From contig DASUZP010000123.1 of NCBI GenBank assembly GCA_036376775.1, forward strand, positions 1 through 13,644: DNA of 13,644 nucleotides. Reading direction: 5' to 3'. The position numbers and the translations under genes are program-made. The stretch comes from VRUE01 sp036376775 (GTDB lineage Bacteria; Actinomycetota; Thermoleophilia; Solirubrobacterales; 70-9). How positions within the stretch are numbered: position 1 is the stretch's first letter; each line of letters begins with the position of its first letter. A model generated the notes under the pieces. It saw nothing but the letters and a program-made list of their open reading frames with translations, searched no databases and had not been told where the DNA came from. This document shows positions 12,962 through 13,644 of the stretch, in pieces.

Positions 12962-13644
12962 GTGATCATCGGTTTCTGTGGAGCTGGGAACATGGCTGCT
13001 GGCATTGCTCGGGGGTGGGCCGGGGAGTGGGAGGGGATGCTGTTCTTCGATCCGGACTCCGATCGGGCTCGCAAGCTGGCCGGGGACCTTGGCGGCGAGG
13101 CCGTCGAGTCCAACGGGCAGTTAGCGGAGCGGGCCGATGTCGTGCTCCTTGCCGTCAAGCCGGGTGCCCTTCAGCAGGCGGCCGGTGAATTGGCGGGCGC
13201 AGAATCGGTCATCTCGATCTTGGGAGCCACCTCCCTGGGGGACGTCCAAGCTGCATTCCCCAAGGCCGAGGTTGGGCGGATCATGCCCAACGTCGCAGTG
13301 GAGGTGGGCAGCGGCGTGCTGTGCATTGCCGGGGAGTTCAGCTCGGAGGTCCGAGAGAAGCTGAGCGCTCTCGGGTCCGTCGTCGAAATGCCCGACTCGC
13401 AATTCGACGTCGCCACTGCGGTGATGGCCTGCTCGCCCGCGTATTTCGCCTTGGCAGCCGAGGCGCTCGCCGATGCCGGCGCCAGCGCCGGTCTGGACGA
13501 GAAACTGGCCGAAAAGCTGGTCGTCGAGGCCGCCGCGGGCACTGGATCGCTCATGCAGATTCGCCGCCCAGCCGATGTTCGAATCTCGGTCACCTCACCC
13601 GGGGGCAGCACCGAAGCCGGGCTGGACGCGCTCGACCGCGAAGG
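12962..13644 (+). CDS. proC: Pyrroline-5-carboxylate reductase (partial, 3' end outside window)
   Basis: An open frame of 227 complete codons starting at GTG 12962 and still open at the window end. It reduces pyrroline-5-carboxylate to proline. The N-terminal Rossmann motif is IIGFCGAGNMAAGIARGW; further motifs are VVLLAVKPGAL, ISILGA, RIMPNVAVEVGSG, ACSPAYFALAAEAL, and near the end VTSPGGSTEAGLDAL, the family's C-terminal signature. The normal length is about 260-270 aa, so some 30-40 residues are missing. The GTG start is supported by the family N-terminus beginning immediately and by the TAGGCT motif 7 bases upstream. Codons are slightly less G/C-ended than in sepF. YggT and DivIVA genes often follow in this neighbourhood and may lie just beyond. 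Confidence 0.93.
   Translation, partial: MIIGFCGAGNMAAGIARGWAGEWEGMLFFDPDSDRARKLAGDLGGEAVESNGQLAERADVVLLAVKPGALQQAAGELAGAESVISILGATSLGDVQAAFPKAEVGRIMPNVAVEVGSGVLCIAGEFSSEVREKLSALGSVVEMPDSQFDVATAVMACSPAYFALAAEALADAGASAGLDEKLAEKLVVEAAAGTGSLMQIRRPADVRISVTSPGGSTEAGLDALDRE

Overview
The window is GC-rich bacterial chromosome with dense, mostly same-strand gene packing. A high-GC actinobacterium is the best reading: the order pgeF-yggS-sepF is the actinobacterial/firmicute division-cluster order, codons end mostly in G or C, and several genes look leaderless. The pairing of a short HisG with a HisZ regulatory subunit is not the Mycobacterium/Streptomyces arrangement. It points, by inference, to a deep-branching class such as Thermoleophilia (Solirubrobacterales-like). 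No species can be named from sequence reading alone.

Layout. Bases 1-203 are the 3' end of a 23S rRNA gene, followed by a 5S rRNA (276-393) and a perfect hairpin terminator (405-427). On the minus strand lie a small 66-codon ORF (434-634) and a membrane-anchored alpha/beta hydrolase (645-1646). The hydrolase is divergent from murA (1671-2969) across only 24 bp, which hold a symmetric -10-like heptamer. Then comes a histidine operon, hisZ-hisG-hisD-hisB-hisH-hisA (3006-7890), in which all five junctions are 4-base ATGA/GTGA overlaps. A large palindrome separates hisA from hisF (8014-8772), which has its own -10-like motif. hisF runs tail-to-tail into a minus-strand membrane-anchored polysaccharide deacetylase (8780-9682). 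Divergent from that is a tightly packed set: a CCA-adding/poly(A) polymerase family nucleotidyltransferase (9697-10833), pgeF (10833-11489) and yggS (11491-12123). A second palindrome and a clear -35/-10 promoter precede sepF (12265-12801). A third, 127-base palindrome precedes proC, which runs off the window end.

How the genes work together. HisG+HisZ start histidine synthesis from ATP and PRPP. HisA, HisH+HisF and HisB carry out the middle steps, and HisD the last two oxidations. hisC (transaminase), hisI/hisE and the histidinol-phosphate phosphatase are not in this window. MurA and SepF serve peptidoglycan precursor synthesis and Z-ring assembly; PgeF, YggS and ProC serve nucleoside salvage, PLP homeostasis and proline synthesis.

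The least ordinary features are: (i) three long intergenic palindromes, each starting 4-7 bases after a stop codon and ending shortly before the next gene's promoter, two of them sharing an arm motif; (ii) a repeated TANNNT-N(6-10)-start arrangement implying leaderless mRNAs; (iii) hisD, whose codon usage differs sharply from its operon neighbours; and (iv) a MurA with Asp in place of the fosfomycin-target Cys. I did not find a mobile element, CRISPR array, toxin-antitoxin pair or defence system.
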